Shown in pieces: positions 56,640 through 64,000 of a DNA stretch of 64,000 nt. Below the pieces are notes generated by a model. The model was not told the origin of the DNA, ran no database searches, and was given only the letters and a program-made list of their open reading frames with translations. Source of the DNA: Maribacter sp. MMG018 (lineage in GTDB: Bacteria > Bacteroidota > Bacteroidia > Flavobacteriales > Flavobacteriaceae). A program made the translations under genes and the position numbers. The first letter of the stretch is position 1, and every line of letters starts with the position of its first letter. The stretch spans positions 124,001 through 188,000 of the forward strand of contig NZ_JAGJEC010000003.1 of NCBI RefSeq assembly GCF_018100785.1, read 5' to 3'.

Positions 56640-57719
56640 ATGTTTCTCAAAAAACTATCACTTCTAAATTATAAAAATTTTGATTCGAAAAATATTGAGT
56701 TCGATTCAAAAATCAACTGTTTTGTAGGTGACAATGGTGTAGGAAAAACAAATATACTGGACGCTATCTATCACCTTTCGTTCGGTAAAAGCTACTTTAA
56801 CCCCGTCTCTTCGCAAAACATAAAGCACGGCACTGATTTTTTTGTGATCGAAGGCCTTTTTCAAAAAGAGGAACGTGAAGAAAAAATTGTATGCAGCCTA
56901 AAAAAGGGCAGCAAAAAAGTTATCAAAAGAAATGGCAAGGCCTATGAGCGATTTGCGGACCATATTGGCCTATTGCCCTTGGTTATTATCTCACCGGCGG
57001 ACAGAGATTTGATCCTGGAAGGGAGCGATGTCCGAAGAAAGTTTATAGACGGTGTTATCTCACAATCTGACAAAGACTACCTACAGTCGTTGATCAACTA
57101 CAACAAAATTCTTTCACAAAGAAATGCCCTATTAAAATATTTTGCCGCAAACCACACTTTTGATAAGGCCACCCTTGGTGTATACAACGAGCAATTACAT
57201 GCGTACGGATCAGAAATATATACCAAAAGAATACAGTTTTTAGACACCTTCATTCCAATTTTCAAGGAACAATACGAGGCGATCACCAACAATACGGAAG
57301 AAGTTGGCCTTACCTACGATAGTAAATTGTTGCACAACGACCTTTCTTCATTATTGGAAGAAAACCTAGCGAAAGACAGAGCCCTACAATACACCAGCGT
57401 AGGGATACATAAAGACGACCTTAGTTTTTCAATAAAAGATTACCCCATTAAAAAATTTGGCAGTCAAGGCCAACAAAAATCATTCTTGATAGCCCTAAAA
57501 TTTGCGCAATTCCATTTTATGCAAGAATTGGCAAAAACCAGTCCTATTTTAATTTTAGACGATATTTTTGACAAACTGGACGAAAACCGTGTGTCCCATA
57601 TTATTTCGTTGGTGAACCAAGAAAACTTCGGACAAATTTTTGTGAGCGACACACATGCGGAAAGAACCGAAAAAGTTGTAAAAAAGATTCATCAGACCTA
57701 TAAAATATTTAAGTTGTAA
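56640..57719 (+). CDS. recF: DNA replication and repair protein RecF
   Basis: RecF is an SMC-like ATPase that loads RecA at ssDNA gaps with RecO and RecR. From the ATG at 56640 the protein has 359 residues, the normal size, beginning [13 protein letters not shown]. Motifs: Walker [20 protein letters not shown], signature [16 protein letters not shown] and Walker [17 protein letters not shown]. The ATG at 56565 would add 25 residues running through the promoter match. Two small genes follow in the same direction, 6 nt apart and then overlapping. Confidence 0.95.
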   Translation: MFLKKLSLLNYKNFDSKNIEFDSKINCFVGDNGVGKTNILDAIYHLSFGKSYFNPVSSQNIKHGTDFFVIEGLFQKEEREEKIVCSLKKGSKKVIKRNGKAYERFADHIGLLPLVIISPADRDLILEGSDVRRKFIDGVISQSDKDYLQSLINYNKILSQRNALLKYFAANHTFDKATLGVYNEQLHAYGSEIYTKRIQFLDTFIPIFKEQYEAITNNTEEVGLTYDSKLLHNDLSSLLEENLAKDRALQYTSVGIHKDDLSFSIKDYPIKKFGSQGQQKSFLIALKFAQFHFMQELAKTSPILILDDIFDKLDENRVSHIISLVNQENFGQIFVSDTHAERTEKVVKKIHQTYKIFKL

Positions 57720-57725
57720 TTAAGC

Positions 57726-58145
57726 ATGAAAAAGCTAATACTCACCATCATAACATCATTTACCCTCTTCGCTTGCTCCGATAAAGTCTCTAAAAGTGAC
57801 CTAAACCACCTTAATGGTTATTGGGAGATCGAAGAAGTTGTTTTTTCCGATGGAAACAAAAAGGAATACAAAGTAAATTCCATCATCGACTATATAGAAC
57901 TTGATGATCTTAAAGGATACAAAAAAAAGGTGATGCCACAATTTGACGGAAGTTTCAAAACATCGAACGACGCAGAACCGTTTACCATAAAACAAGAAGA
58001 GGACGGTTTTAAAATTTTATACAAAAATGAGTTAAGCGAATGGGAAGAAAGTATTATCTTCTTGTCAGAAGACAGTTACTCTACAAAAAACGAGGAAGGT
58101 ACTGTCTACCATTTTAAACGTTTTGAGCCTATAAAAATTGAATGA
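57726..58145 (+). CDS. Small lipocalin-like lipoprotein
   Basis: A 139-residue lipoprotein (MKKLILTIITSFTLFAC, Cys17). The mature part is beta-rich, starting LNGYWEIEEVVFSDG and containing EEDGFKILYKNE and YHFKRFEPIK, which fits the lipocalin-like families common in Flavobacteriaceae. I cannot assign it to a named family with certainty. It lies 6 nt after recF and its end overlaps the next frame, so it belongs to the recF run. Function unknown. Confidence 0.75.
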   Translation: MKKLILTIITSFTLFACSDKVSKSDLNHLNGYWEIEEVVFSDGNKKEYKVNSIIDYIELDDLKGYKKKVMPQFDGSFKTSNDAEPFTIKQEEDGFKILYKNELSEWEESIIFLSEDSYSTKNEEGTVYHFKRFEPIKIE

Positions 58146-58147
58146 TA

Positions 58148-58444
58148 ATGTCACGAAGAGAAAACGATAACCTTAGCATGCAAGATGCCCTTTCTGCGTT
58201 CATAAAAAAGAACAAGCTGCAAGATGGCATAGACAAGGTAGATGTAAGAACAGCATGGTCTAACCTTATGGGCAATGGTGTTCAGAACTACACCACTGAT
58301 GTTGAACTAAAAAACAGCACCTTGTTCGTATCTCTTTCCTCTTCAGTTCTTAGGGAAGAACTGAGTCTGGGAAAATCAAAAATCATACAAATGATAAACC
58401 AAGAACTTGGAAAAGACCTGGTAAAAAAATTGGTCTTGCGCTAA
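58148..58444 (+). CDS. DUF721 (DciA-like) protein
   Basis: A 98-residue protein from the ATG at 58148 (MSRRENDNLS); an ATG at 58142 overlaps the upstream stop. It matches DUF721: MQDALSAFIKKNKLQ, VRTAWSNLMGNGVQNYT and LFVSLSSSVLREELS. DciA, of this family, helps load the replicative helicase in bacteria lacking DnaC/DnaI, and neighbourhood with recF fits DNA replication. A role as helicase loader here is inference from the family. Confidence 0.85.
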   Translation: MSRRENDNLSMQDALSAFIKKNKLQDGIDKVDVRTAWSNLMGNGVQNYTTDVELKNSTLFVSLSSSVLREELSLGKSKIIQMINQELGKDLVKKLVLR

Positions 58445-58462
58445 ACATTGCCAATAAAAAAA

Positions 58463-58496
58463 TAAAGGGGCCGATACAGTTGTATCGGCCCCTTTA
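58463..58496. terminator. Bidirectional terminator between the DUF721 gene and ndk
   Basis: TAAAGGGGCCGATACA pairs with TGTATCGGCCCCTTTA, a 16-bp perfect stem around GT. It lies between convergent genes with A/T flanks on both sides. Confidence 0.85.
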
Positions 58497-58515
58497 TCTT
58501 ACTTAACAATATAGT

Positions 58516-58935
58516 TTAATAGATTTCTCTTCCAGCAAAGTGAAAAGCACCTTCAATTGCAGCATTCTCATCGCTATCAGATCCGTGAATAGCATTTTCG
58601 CCAATACTATCCGCATATAGTTTTCTAATAGTTCCTTCTGCAGCTTCTGCCGGGTTGGTAGCACCTATCAAGGCCCTAAAATCCTCTACCGCATTTTCTT
58701 TTTCTAAAATAGCCGATACGATAGGACCTCTGGTCATAAACTCTACCAATTCGTTAAAGAACGGACGTTCTTTATGAATCGCATAGAATTCTTGAGCATC
58801 CCTAACACTCAACTGTGTGTACTTCATAGCCACGATCTTAAAACCAGCAGCTGTAATCTTATCCAAAATAGCCCCTATATGCCCTTTTTCAACAGCATCT
58901 GGCTTTATCATTGTAAATGTTCTATTCGTAGTCAT
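58516..58935 (-). CDS. ndk: Nucleoside-diphosphate kinase
   Basis: Ndk transfers the gamma phosphate of ATP to NDPs through a phosphohistidine. The 139-residue protein shows [35 protein letters not shown], the substrate loop [14 protein letters not shown] and the active-site His in [12 protein letters not shown]. Length and motifs are standard. It is monocistronic, with a promoter match upstream and a shared terminator downstream. Confidence 0.97.
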   Translation of the reverse strand: MTTNRTFTMIKPDAVEKGHIGAILDKITAAGFKIVAMKYTQLSVRDAQEFYAIHKERPFFNELVEFMTRGPIVSAILEKENAVEDFRALIGATNPAEAAEGTIRKLYADSIGENAIHGSDSDENAAIEGAFHFAGREIY

Positions 58936-58951
58936 TTTTTAAAATTTTGCG

Positions 58952-58981
58952 CAAAAATACGCTTTTCGGAACAAACAACAA
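58952..58981 (-). promoter_or_regulatory. Predicted promoter of ndk
   Basis: On the minus strand: TTG at 58981-58979, 19 nt, then TATTTTTG at 58959-58952. The match to TTG-N17-23-TAnnTTTG is exact and ends 16 nt before the ATG. Confidence 0.65.
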
Positions 58982-59080
58982 CTTTCAATTGTTTTTGAAT
59001 CAGGTCATAAATTAAAACTATGACATATGCACCCACTTATGGGCAAGCCGATAACCCATATTCCATTTGCTATTATATTG

Positions 59081-59088
59081 TATCTTTG
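59081..59088 (+). promoter_or_regulatory. Possible -7 element for the DHH phosphoesterase gene
   Basis: TATCTTTG matches TAnnTTTG and lies 5 nt before the ATG at 59094, implying an almost leaderless message. The nearest TTG is only 11 nt upstream. Confidence 0.35.
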
Positions 59089-59093
59089 CGCCC

Positions 59094-60110
59094 ATGAATT
59101 TTGAGCAAATAGAGGCACTTAAAGGATTGTTATCCTCTTCTAAGAGGATAGCTATCGTTCCACATAAAAATCCAGATGGCGATGCTATCGGGTCTACACT
59201 GGCCCTTTGGCATTATTTAACCAAAAAAGGACATAAAGCCATTGTACTGGCACCAAACGATTTTCCTAAATTTTTGAAATGGATGCCCGGTGCCGATCAA
59301 ATCTTAAACTTTGAACGCAACAACTCTGAAACAAAGAAGCACATAGCGGAAGCCGAATTGATCTTTACATTGGATTTTAATGATTTTGGAAGGGTCGGTC
59401 AAATGTCGGAAAGCCTTCACAGCGCTACGGCAAAATTTGTAATGGTAGACCACCACCAAGAACCATCGGACTATGCCACCGTAATGTATTCCGACGTAAG
59501 TATGAGCTCTACTTGCGAAATGGTCTACAACCTTATTTCCTATTTAGACGATGTAGCCCTTATAGACAAAGATATAGCCAACTGTCTGTACACGGGGATC
59601 ATGACCGATACCGGATCTTTTAAGTTTAAGGCGACTACCAGCAAAACACATCGGATCATCGCCGATTTGATGGACAAGGGAGCCGAAAACACCGAGATCC
59701 ATCACCGTATATATGATACCAACTCACCCAGCAGATTACATCTTCTAGGTTGTGCCCTTAAAAATATGGTAATCTTAAAAGATTTTAGCACGGCCTATAT
59801 CACATTAAGCCAAGAAGAGCTAGACCGCTATAATTACGAAAAGGGAGACACCGAAGGTTTTGTGAACTACGGACTTACCTTGGAAGGTATTCGTTTTGCG
59901 GTAATATTTATAGAAAACAGAGCAGAAGGTATTTTTAAAATTTCTTTTAGATCGGTCGGGGATTTCTCCGTAAACGATTTTGCCCGTAAACATTTTGACG
60001 GTGGCGGACACCATAATGCCGCAGGCGGTAAAAGTGAAAGAAACTTGGAAGACACTATTAATTATTTTTTATCATTACTTCCTCAGTATAAAACTGTATT
60101 GACACAATGA
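59094..60110 (+). CDS. DHH-family phosphoesterase (NrnA-like oligoribonuclease/pAp phosphatase)
   Basis: A 338-residue cytoplasmic protein from the ATG at 59094 (MNFEQIEALKG); a start at 59067 would span the -7 match. The DHH domain shows PHKNPDGDAIGSTLALWHYL, LDFNDFGRVG, the metal motif VDHHQEP and TGIMTDTGSFKF. The DHHA1 domain ends with FDGGGHHNAAGGKSE. NrnA-type enzymes degrade 2-5-nt RNA and dephosphorylate pAp. The stop overlaps the start of gldI by 4 nt. Confidence 0.93.
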   Translation: MNFEQIEALKGLLSSSKRIAIVPHKNPDGDAIGSTLALWHYLTKKGHKAIVLAPNDFPKFLKWMPGADQILNFERNNSETKKHIAEAELIFTLDFNDFGRVGQMSESLHSATAKFVMVDHHQEPSDYATVMYSDVSMSSTCEMVYNLISYLDDVALIDKDIANCLYTGIMTDTGSFKFKATTSKTHRIIADLMDKGAENTEIHHRIYDTNSPSRLHLLGCALKNMVILKDFSTAYITLSQEELDRYNYEKGDTEGFVNYGLTLEGIRFAVIFIENRAEGIFKISFRSVGDFSVNDFARKHFDGGGHHNAAGGKSERNLEDTINYFLSLLPQYKTVLTQ

Positions 60111-60658
60111 GAAATATTATTTTAGCTTTTGTTACCATATTACTTTTTAGTTGTGACGGTCCAGAACCAAGAAAACCGGTAGAAAGAAAAAGCGGTAGTT
60201 TTTTTAAGGCTTCGGTAGAAAGAAGCAGAAAACTCTTGGAAGCCGAAGAGAAAAAAATTCATGAAATTATAAAAAACGACTCCTTAAAACATTATACACA
60301 TAGTGCTTCAGGTTCTTGGTACCACTACCTAAAAGTCAACGATAGTTCTGACTATACGCCAAAAACAGACGATTTGGTCATCTTAAAGTACAATTTGCTA
60401 ACACTGGATAACGACACCTTGTACTCAGAATCTGAAATAGGCACCGTTAGTTATAAGGTAGACAAACAAGAGCTTTTTCTAGGGTTAAGAGATGCCATTA
60501 AGCTACTAAAGGAAAACGAAAAGGCAACTTTTCTTTTTCCTTCATCCATAGCATATGGTTACCATGGCGACAACAATAAAATAGGAACCAACGTTCCCTT
60601 AAAGTCAACGATCACCATTTTAAAAATTGAAAAACAACAAAACAACACGAAAGATTAA
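60107..60658 (+). CDS. gldI: Gliding-motility-associated peptidyl-prolyl isomerase GldI
   Basis: A 183-residue FKBP-type lipoprotein (signal ending ILLFSC, Cys16). After a charged helical segment the FKBP domain has TDDLVILKYNLLTLDNDTLY, LGLRDAIKLLKENEKATFLF, SSIAYGYHG and NVPLKSTITILKI. GldI of Flavobacterium johnsoniae, with the same gene setting near a DHH phosphoesterase and a PPIase gene, is needed for gliding and probably helps fold T9SS or gliding lipoproteins. That fits the giant T9SS cargo elsewhere in this window. It overlaps its upstream neighbour (ATGA). Confidence 0.88.
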   Translation: MRNIILAFVTILLFSCDGPEPRKPVERKSGSFFKASVERSRKLLEAEEKKIHEIIKNDSLKHYTHSASGSWYHYLKVNDSSDYTPKTDDLVILKYNLLTLDNDTLYSESEIGTVSYKVDKQELFLGLRDAIKLLKENEKATFLFPSSIAYGYHGDNNKIGTNVPLKSTITILKIEKQQNNTKD

Positions 60659-60668
60659 ACCATTTATT

Positions 60669-61808
60669 ATGATAAAAAGAATTTACCTATTGGCTATTAT
60701 CCCATTGGTTATGGCCAGTTGCAAAACCAGTAAACGCGCCGACCTTGGAGATGGTCTTTTTGCCGACATCAAAACCTCTAAAGGCGATATTATCGTTAGA
60801 CTGGAACATGATAAAACACCAGTGACCGTAGCCAATTTTATTTCTTTGGCCGAAGGCGAAAGTCCATTTGTAAGTGAAGAGTACAAAGGAAAAAAATATT
60901 ATGACGGATTAACTTTCCACAGAGTCATGAAAGGTTTTATGATCCAAGGTGGAGACCCGTTGGGAGTAGGCACGGGAGGCCCTGGATACAAATTCATGGA
61001 CGAGTTCAACGACTCTTTAAAACATGACAAAAAGGGTGTTCTTTCAATGGCCAATCCCGGACCCGATTCTAACGGAAGCCAATTCTTCATCACCCACGAT
61101 GCAGCCCCATGGTTAGATGGTCGCCATAGTGTTTTTGGAGAAGTAGTAGAAGGCATGGAAGTAGTTGACTCCATAGCCAACGTAGCGGTTGAACCCGGCA
61201 GTAACAAACCGTTGGAAGCTGTTACGATGAACACAATAGAAATCATCAGAAACGGTAAGGAAGCCCGTAAATTCGATGCCGTAAAAGTAATGACGGATTA
61301 TTTTGACAATGAAGAAGAACGTCTTGCCAAAGTTGAGGCCGAGAAAGCTGAAAAATTAGCTGCACTTAACAAAATAAAGGCCGATTTTGCTGCCGAACTT
61401 CTTACCCAAAAAGAAAAGGCAAGCGCTTTACCGTCTGGACTTAGAATTTTAAAATTAGAGGAAGGTGATGGCGAAAAACCAAAAATAGGCCAAAAAGTAG
61501 ATGTAATGTACGCAGGTTACTTAATGGACGGTACTTTATTTGATAGCAACTACGAAGAGATTGCCCGTAAATATGACCAATTTGACGAAAGAAGGCTACA
61601 AGGTGGCGGCTACATGCCAGCAGAAATGGAATATAGCCCCGACACAAGGTTGATCGCAGGTTTCAGAGAAGGTCTATTGACAATGAAAGTCGGTGATAAG
61701 GTAAGGTTGTTCATACCTTCTCACATTGGCTACGGCGAACAAGGTGGTGGCCCAATACCCCCGAATGCCGATTTAGTTTTTGACGTGGAAATAACAGGTA
61801 TTAAATAA
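60669..61808 (+). CDS. Cyclophilin-FKBP fusion peptidyl-prolyl isomerase lipoprotein
   Basis: From the ATG at 60669 the product has 379 residues and a lipoprotein signal (LVMASC). Residues about 25-195 are a cyclophilin domain (LTFHRVMKGFMIQGGDP, NGSQFFITHDAAPWLDG, HSVFGEVVEGMEVV). Residues about 200-255 are a charged coiled coil. Residues about 265-379 are an FKBP domain (DVMYAGYLMDGTLFDSN, FREGLLTMKVGDKVRLFIPS, GYGEQGGGPIPPNADLVFDV). It thus carries both classes of prolyl isomerase in one envelope chaperone. It lies 10 nt after gldI. Confidence 0.93.
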   Translation: MIKRIYLLAIIPLVMASCKTSKRADLGDGLFADIKTSKGDIIVRLEHDKTPVTVANFISLAEGESPFVSEEYKGKKYYDGLTFHRVMKGFMIQGGDPLGVGTGGPGYKFMDEFNDSLKHDKKGVLSMANPGPDSNGSQFFITHDAAPWLDGRHSVFGEVVEGMEVVDSIANVAVEPGSNKPLEAVTMNTIEIIRNGKEARKFDAVKVMTDYFDNEEERLAKVEAEKAEKLAALNKIKADFAAELLTQKEKASALPSGLRILKLEEGDGEKPKIGQKVDVMYAGYLMDGTLFDSNYEEIARKYDQFDERRLQGGGYMPAEMEYSPDTRLIAGFREGLLTMKVGDKVRLFIPSHIGYGEQGGGPIPPNADLVFDVEITGIK

Positions 61809-61824
61809 CCGTAAGTACAACAAT

Positions 61825-61862
61825 AAAAAAAGCCCCGCAATACATATTGCGAGGCTTTTTTT
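61825..61862. terminator. Bidirectional terminator between the PPIase gene and pepD
   Basis: A7, GCC, one mismatch, then CGCAATA pair with TATTGCG, GGC and T7 around a CA loop. Runs of A and T on either side suit both convergent genes. Confidence 0.85.
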
Positions 61863-61874
61863 ATTGCTATTTTT

Positions 61875-63326
61875 TTAAGAAGTGCGTTTTAAAATTTCCA
61901 ATAAGAAATTCCAGAATTTTTGGACAGAAACTACACTTACGCGCTCATCGGGAGAATGGGCTCCCTTTATAGTCGGACCAAAACTTATCATATCCATCTC
62001 TGGATATTTCTCCCCTAAGATACCGCATTCTAAACCGGCATGGCAGGCAACCACACGAGGTTCTTCTTTAAACAAATCGGAATAGGTTGTTTTGGCTACG
62101 GAGAGAATCTCTGAATCGGGATTTGGATTCCACCCAGGATAAGCCCCGCTGAACGTTACATTGAACCCACCAAGCTCAAACGCCGACCGTAACGAATTTG
62201 CCAAGTCCAATTTCGCCGTATCAACCGACGACCTTGTTAAACAAGCAACCCTAATACGACCATCCTTTACTTCTACCTTTGCTATGTTGTTTGAAGTTTC
62301 AACCAAATCGTCCATAGCAGCGCTCATGGCATACACTCCGTTCGAGGCCGCATAAATCGCTTTGATCAATTTTTCTTGCGAACCAAGGCCCATTACTTTT
62401 TTAGCGGGCTTTATTTCCGATAGGCTTATCTCCAAATTTGGTTCTTGAACCCTTAATTCCGACTTTATCGTATCGGATAATTTGTTGATGCGTTTTATAA
62501 ATTTTTTAGCATGCTTTCTGCCTATGTTCAATTTACAGACACTTTCTCTCGGGATAGCATTTCTTAAACTGCCCCCTTCCAAAGAACTGATACGCATATT
62601 AAAATCGAGTCCTAGATAAAGCAGCCGGTTCATTATCTTATTGGCATTTCCATATCCCTTATGAATATCCATACCACTATGACCGCCCCTTAAACCTGAA
62701 ACCGTTATCTGAATTCCTTCATCACCATGCCCACCTTCTTTTACATTATAGGTTCTACTGGCCGTAACATCGATTCCCCCGGCGCATCCTATATCTATCT
62801 CATCATCCTCTTCCGTATCCAAATTCAATAAAACATCTCCTTTTAAAATACCTTTTTCTAAATTAAAAGCTCCCGTCATACCGGTTTCTTCATCAATTGT
62901 AAACAAGGCCTCCAAAGGCGGGTGCGCTATCTGATCACTTTCCAGCAATGCCATAATGGCGGCGACCCCCATACCGTTGTCGGCACCCAAAGTAGTCCCT
63001 TTGGCCTTTACCCATCCATCGGCATGGTACATTTGTATACCTTCCGTATCAAAGTCAAAAACAGTATCGTTGTTCTTTTGATGCACCATATCCAAATGCG
63101 ATTGCAACGTAACCATTTTTTTACCTTCCATACCTTCACTGGCGGGTTTACGGATTATAACATTGCCTATTTTATCCTTAAAAGTTTCCAACCCCAAAGA
63201 TTTTCCAAAGTCCAACATAAATTCAATGACCTTCTCTTCTTTCTTTGATGGTCTTGGGACTTCATTCAACTTTGAAAAGTTCGCCCAAACCTCTTTAGGT
63301 TCTAGCTTATTGATTTCTGTATTCAT
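61875..63326 (-). CDS. pepD: Aminoacyl-histidine dipeptidase (M20 family, PepD)
   Basis: A 483-residue cytosolic metallopeptidase that hydrolyses dipeptides such as carnosine-type Xaa-His. Zinc-site motifs: QSHLDMVHQKN (His, Asp), LGADNGMGVAAIMALLE (bridging Asp), FTIDEETGMTGA (catalytic and metal Glu) and the late VACHAGLECGILG and GPTIKGAHSPDERV (metal His). Length matches PepD (about 485). It is alone, divergent from the DUF3810 gene across 61 bp that hold a perfect inverted repeat. Confidence 0.95.
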   Translation of the reverse strand: MNTEINKLEPKEVWANFSKLNEVPRPSKKEEKVIEFMLDFGKSLGLETFKDKIGNVIIRKPASEGMEGKKMVTLQSHLDMVHQKNNDTVFDFDTEGIQMYHADGWVKAKGTTLGADNGMGVAAIMALLESDQIAHPPLEALFTIDEETGMTGAFNLEKGILKGDVLLNLDTEEDDEIDIGCAGGIDVTASRTYNVKEGGHGDEGIQITVSGLRGGHSGMDIHKGYGNANKIMNRLLYLGLDFNMRISSLEGGSLRNAIPRESVCKLNIGRKHAKKFIKRINKLSDTIKSELRVQEPNLEISLSEIKPAKKVMGLGSQEKLIKAIYAASNGVYAMSAAMDDLVETSNNIAKVEVKDGRIRVACLTRSSVDTAKLDLANSLRSAFELGGFNVTFSGAYPGWNPNPDSEILSVAKTTYSDLFKEEPRVVACHAGLECGILGEKYPEMDMISFGPTIKGAHSPDERVSVVSVQKFWNFLLEILKRTS

Positions 63327-63339
63327 ATCAACTAAAATA

Positions 63340-63362
63340 TTTGGTCAAAAATACTGACCAAA
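63340..63362. repeat. Inverted repeat between pepD and the DUF3810 gene
   Basis: TTTGGTCA, 7 nt, TGACCAAA: perfect 8-bp arms at 63340-63347 and 63355-63362. The left arm and spacer overlap the minus-strand TATTTTTG (63353-63346), a likely -7 element for pepD. The layout is that of an operator for a dimeric regulator. Confidence 0.5.
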
Positions 63363-63374
63363 AAATCAATTCCC

Positions 63375-63382
63375 TATTTTTG
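63375..63382 (+). promoter_or_regulatory. Possible -7 element for the DUF3810 gene
   Basis: TATTTTTG matches TAnnTTTG and ends 5 nt before the ATG at 63388. No well-spaced TTG is present. Confidence 0.3.
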
Positions 63383-63387
63383 AGGCA

Positions 63388-64000
63388 ATGAAGATGAGAT
63401 TAAAAACAGGAATTGCCCTATCGATAATTCCCCAAATTATCCTGATCAAGTGGCTTGGCACTAAAACTTCCTTTATAGAAGAAGTCTACAGCACAGGTAT
63501 TTACCCTAAAATTTCTATCTTTTTTAGAATGTTGTTCGGCCGGATACCATTTTCTGTAGGCGACATTCTATACTTTCTCTTGGTCATCACCGCAATCGGT
63601 TACCTATATAAAAACTGGCGATCCATTAAACATCATAAAATTTTATTTCTACGGGATATTCTTATGGTATTGTCCATCGCCTATTTTACCTTTCACCTAA
63701 TGTGGGGCTTTAATTATTACCGTGAACCCCTGGCCGACAAACTAGAAATAAAAGAAACCAAAGATTACCACGAGCTTGTAGATTTTACCAAGAAACTTAT
63801 TCAAAAGACCAACCAGATACAACTAAAACTTACAAGAGATTCATTGACCAAGGTAGAAGTCCCCTACTCTAAAGAAGAAATATTTCAGAAAAGTATAGAC
63901 GGTTATAAACAGTTATCAAAAAAATACGACTTTCTTACGTACGCAAAACCAAGCGTTAAAGCATCGCTATTCAGTACCGGACTCACATATATGGGGTACG
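63388..64000 (+). CDS. DUF3810 membrane protein (partial, 3' end outside window)
   Basis: An open frame runs from the ATG at 63388 to the window edge, about 204 residues. An N-terminal hydrophobic segment, two more membrane spans (VGDILYFLLVITAIGYLY and DILMVLSIAYFTFHLMWG) and the stretch WGFNYYREPLADKLEI identify DUF3810. Full-length members (about 350 residues) carry a zinc-peptidase-like HExxH region further on, which would lie outside this window. No function is established. An ATG two codons later is an alternative start. Confidence 0.8.
   Translation, partial: MKMRLKTGIALSIIPQIILIKWLGTKTSFIEEVYSTGIYPKISIFFRMLFGRIPFSVGDILYFLLVITAIGYLYKNWRSIKHHKILFLRDILMVLSIAYFTFHLMWGFNYYREPLADKLEIKETKDYHELVDFTKKLIQKTNQIQLKLTRDSLTKVEVPYSKEEIFQKSIDGYKQLSKKYDFLTYAKPSVKASLFSTGLTYMGY

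Noticed and set aside
1-64000. Mobile elements, prophage, tRNA or rRNA genes
   Set aside because: No transposase, integrase, phage structural gene, terminal repeats or RNA gene was recognised; gene order looks like stable core chromosome.

Overview
The window is a contiguous piece of chromosome from a member of the Bacteroidota, almost certainly a marine-type Flavobacteriaceae (Maribacter/Zobellia/Arenibacter-like; the genus is a guess). The signs are a SusC/SusD pair, a giant SprB-repeat protein with a type B T9SS sorting domain, GldI, DUF4159, DUF5683 and DUF3810 proteins, low to moderate G+C, absence of obvious Shine-Dalgarno sequences, and repeated matches to the Bacteroidota promoter (TTG, 17-23 nt, TAnnTTTG). 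I see no rRNA, tRNA, CRISPR array, insertion sequence or prophage. Most of the window is compact core chromosome.

Layout. 1-5.4 kb: tamB (partial, minus) diverges from a housekeeping run tsaD, rsmE, DUF4159, AI-2E permease and a THUMP-like methyltransferase. 5.4-16 kb: a 409-bp leader with two tandem palindromes precedes a SusC/SusD outer-membrane uptake pair closed by a strong terminator, followed by two large FG-GAP/VCBS lipoproteins, one with an ASPIC/UnbV domain and one with an N-terminal c-type haem motif. 16-26.9 kb: a lipoprotein esterase and an 8.7-kb gene for a 2897-residue secreted SprB-repeat protein on the minus strand, then a PQQ-type sugar dehydrogenase lipoprotein on the plus strand. 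26.9-36.2 kb: a peptidoglycan-recycling locus. murQ and a DeoR-type regulator read leftward; nagB fused to a PIG-L deacetylase domain, a DigH-like glycosidase, an AmpG-like permease, nagZ and anmK read rightward. The intergenic region carries two 13-bp direct repeats that look like the regulator's operator. 36.2-40.2 kb: acetate uptake and activation (DUF4212, solute:sodium symporter, acs). 40.2-43.3 kb: a TPR lipoprotein and a Bcr/CflA efflux permease (minus).

43.4-50.4 kb: udk, an FtsB/DivIC protein, parA, parB, DUF5683, dapB, an unusually long lepB, WbqC and DUF6122. 50.3-56.5 kb (minus): a TPR membrane protein, ribH, a small basic membrane protein, mutL, two rhomboid proteases and an endonuclease/exonuclease/phosphatase-fold protein, mostly tightly spaced. 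56.6-64 kb: recF, a small lipoprotein and a DciA-like DUF721 protein; ndk (minus); a DHH phosphoesterase, gldI and a cyclophilin-FKBP fusion; pepD (minus); and a partial DUF3810 gene running off the end.

The most coherent system is the recycling locus. AmpG imports anhydro-muropeptides, NagZ releases GlcNAc and anhydroMurNAc, AnmK makes MurNAc-6-P, MurQ makes GlcNAc-6-P, and the NagB-PIG-L fusion could both deacetylate and deaminate it; no separate nagA is present here. The least explained parts are the UnbV and cytochrome/FG-GAP lipoproteins behind SusCD and the giant surface protein.
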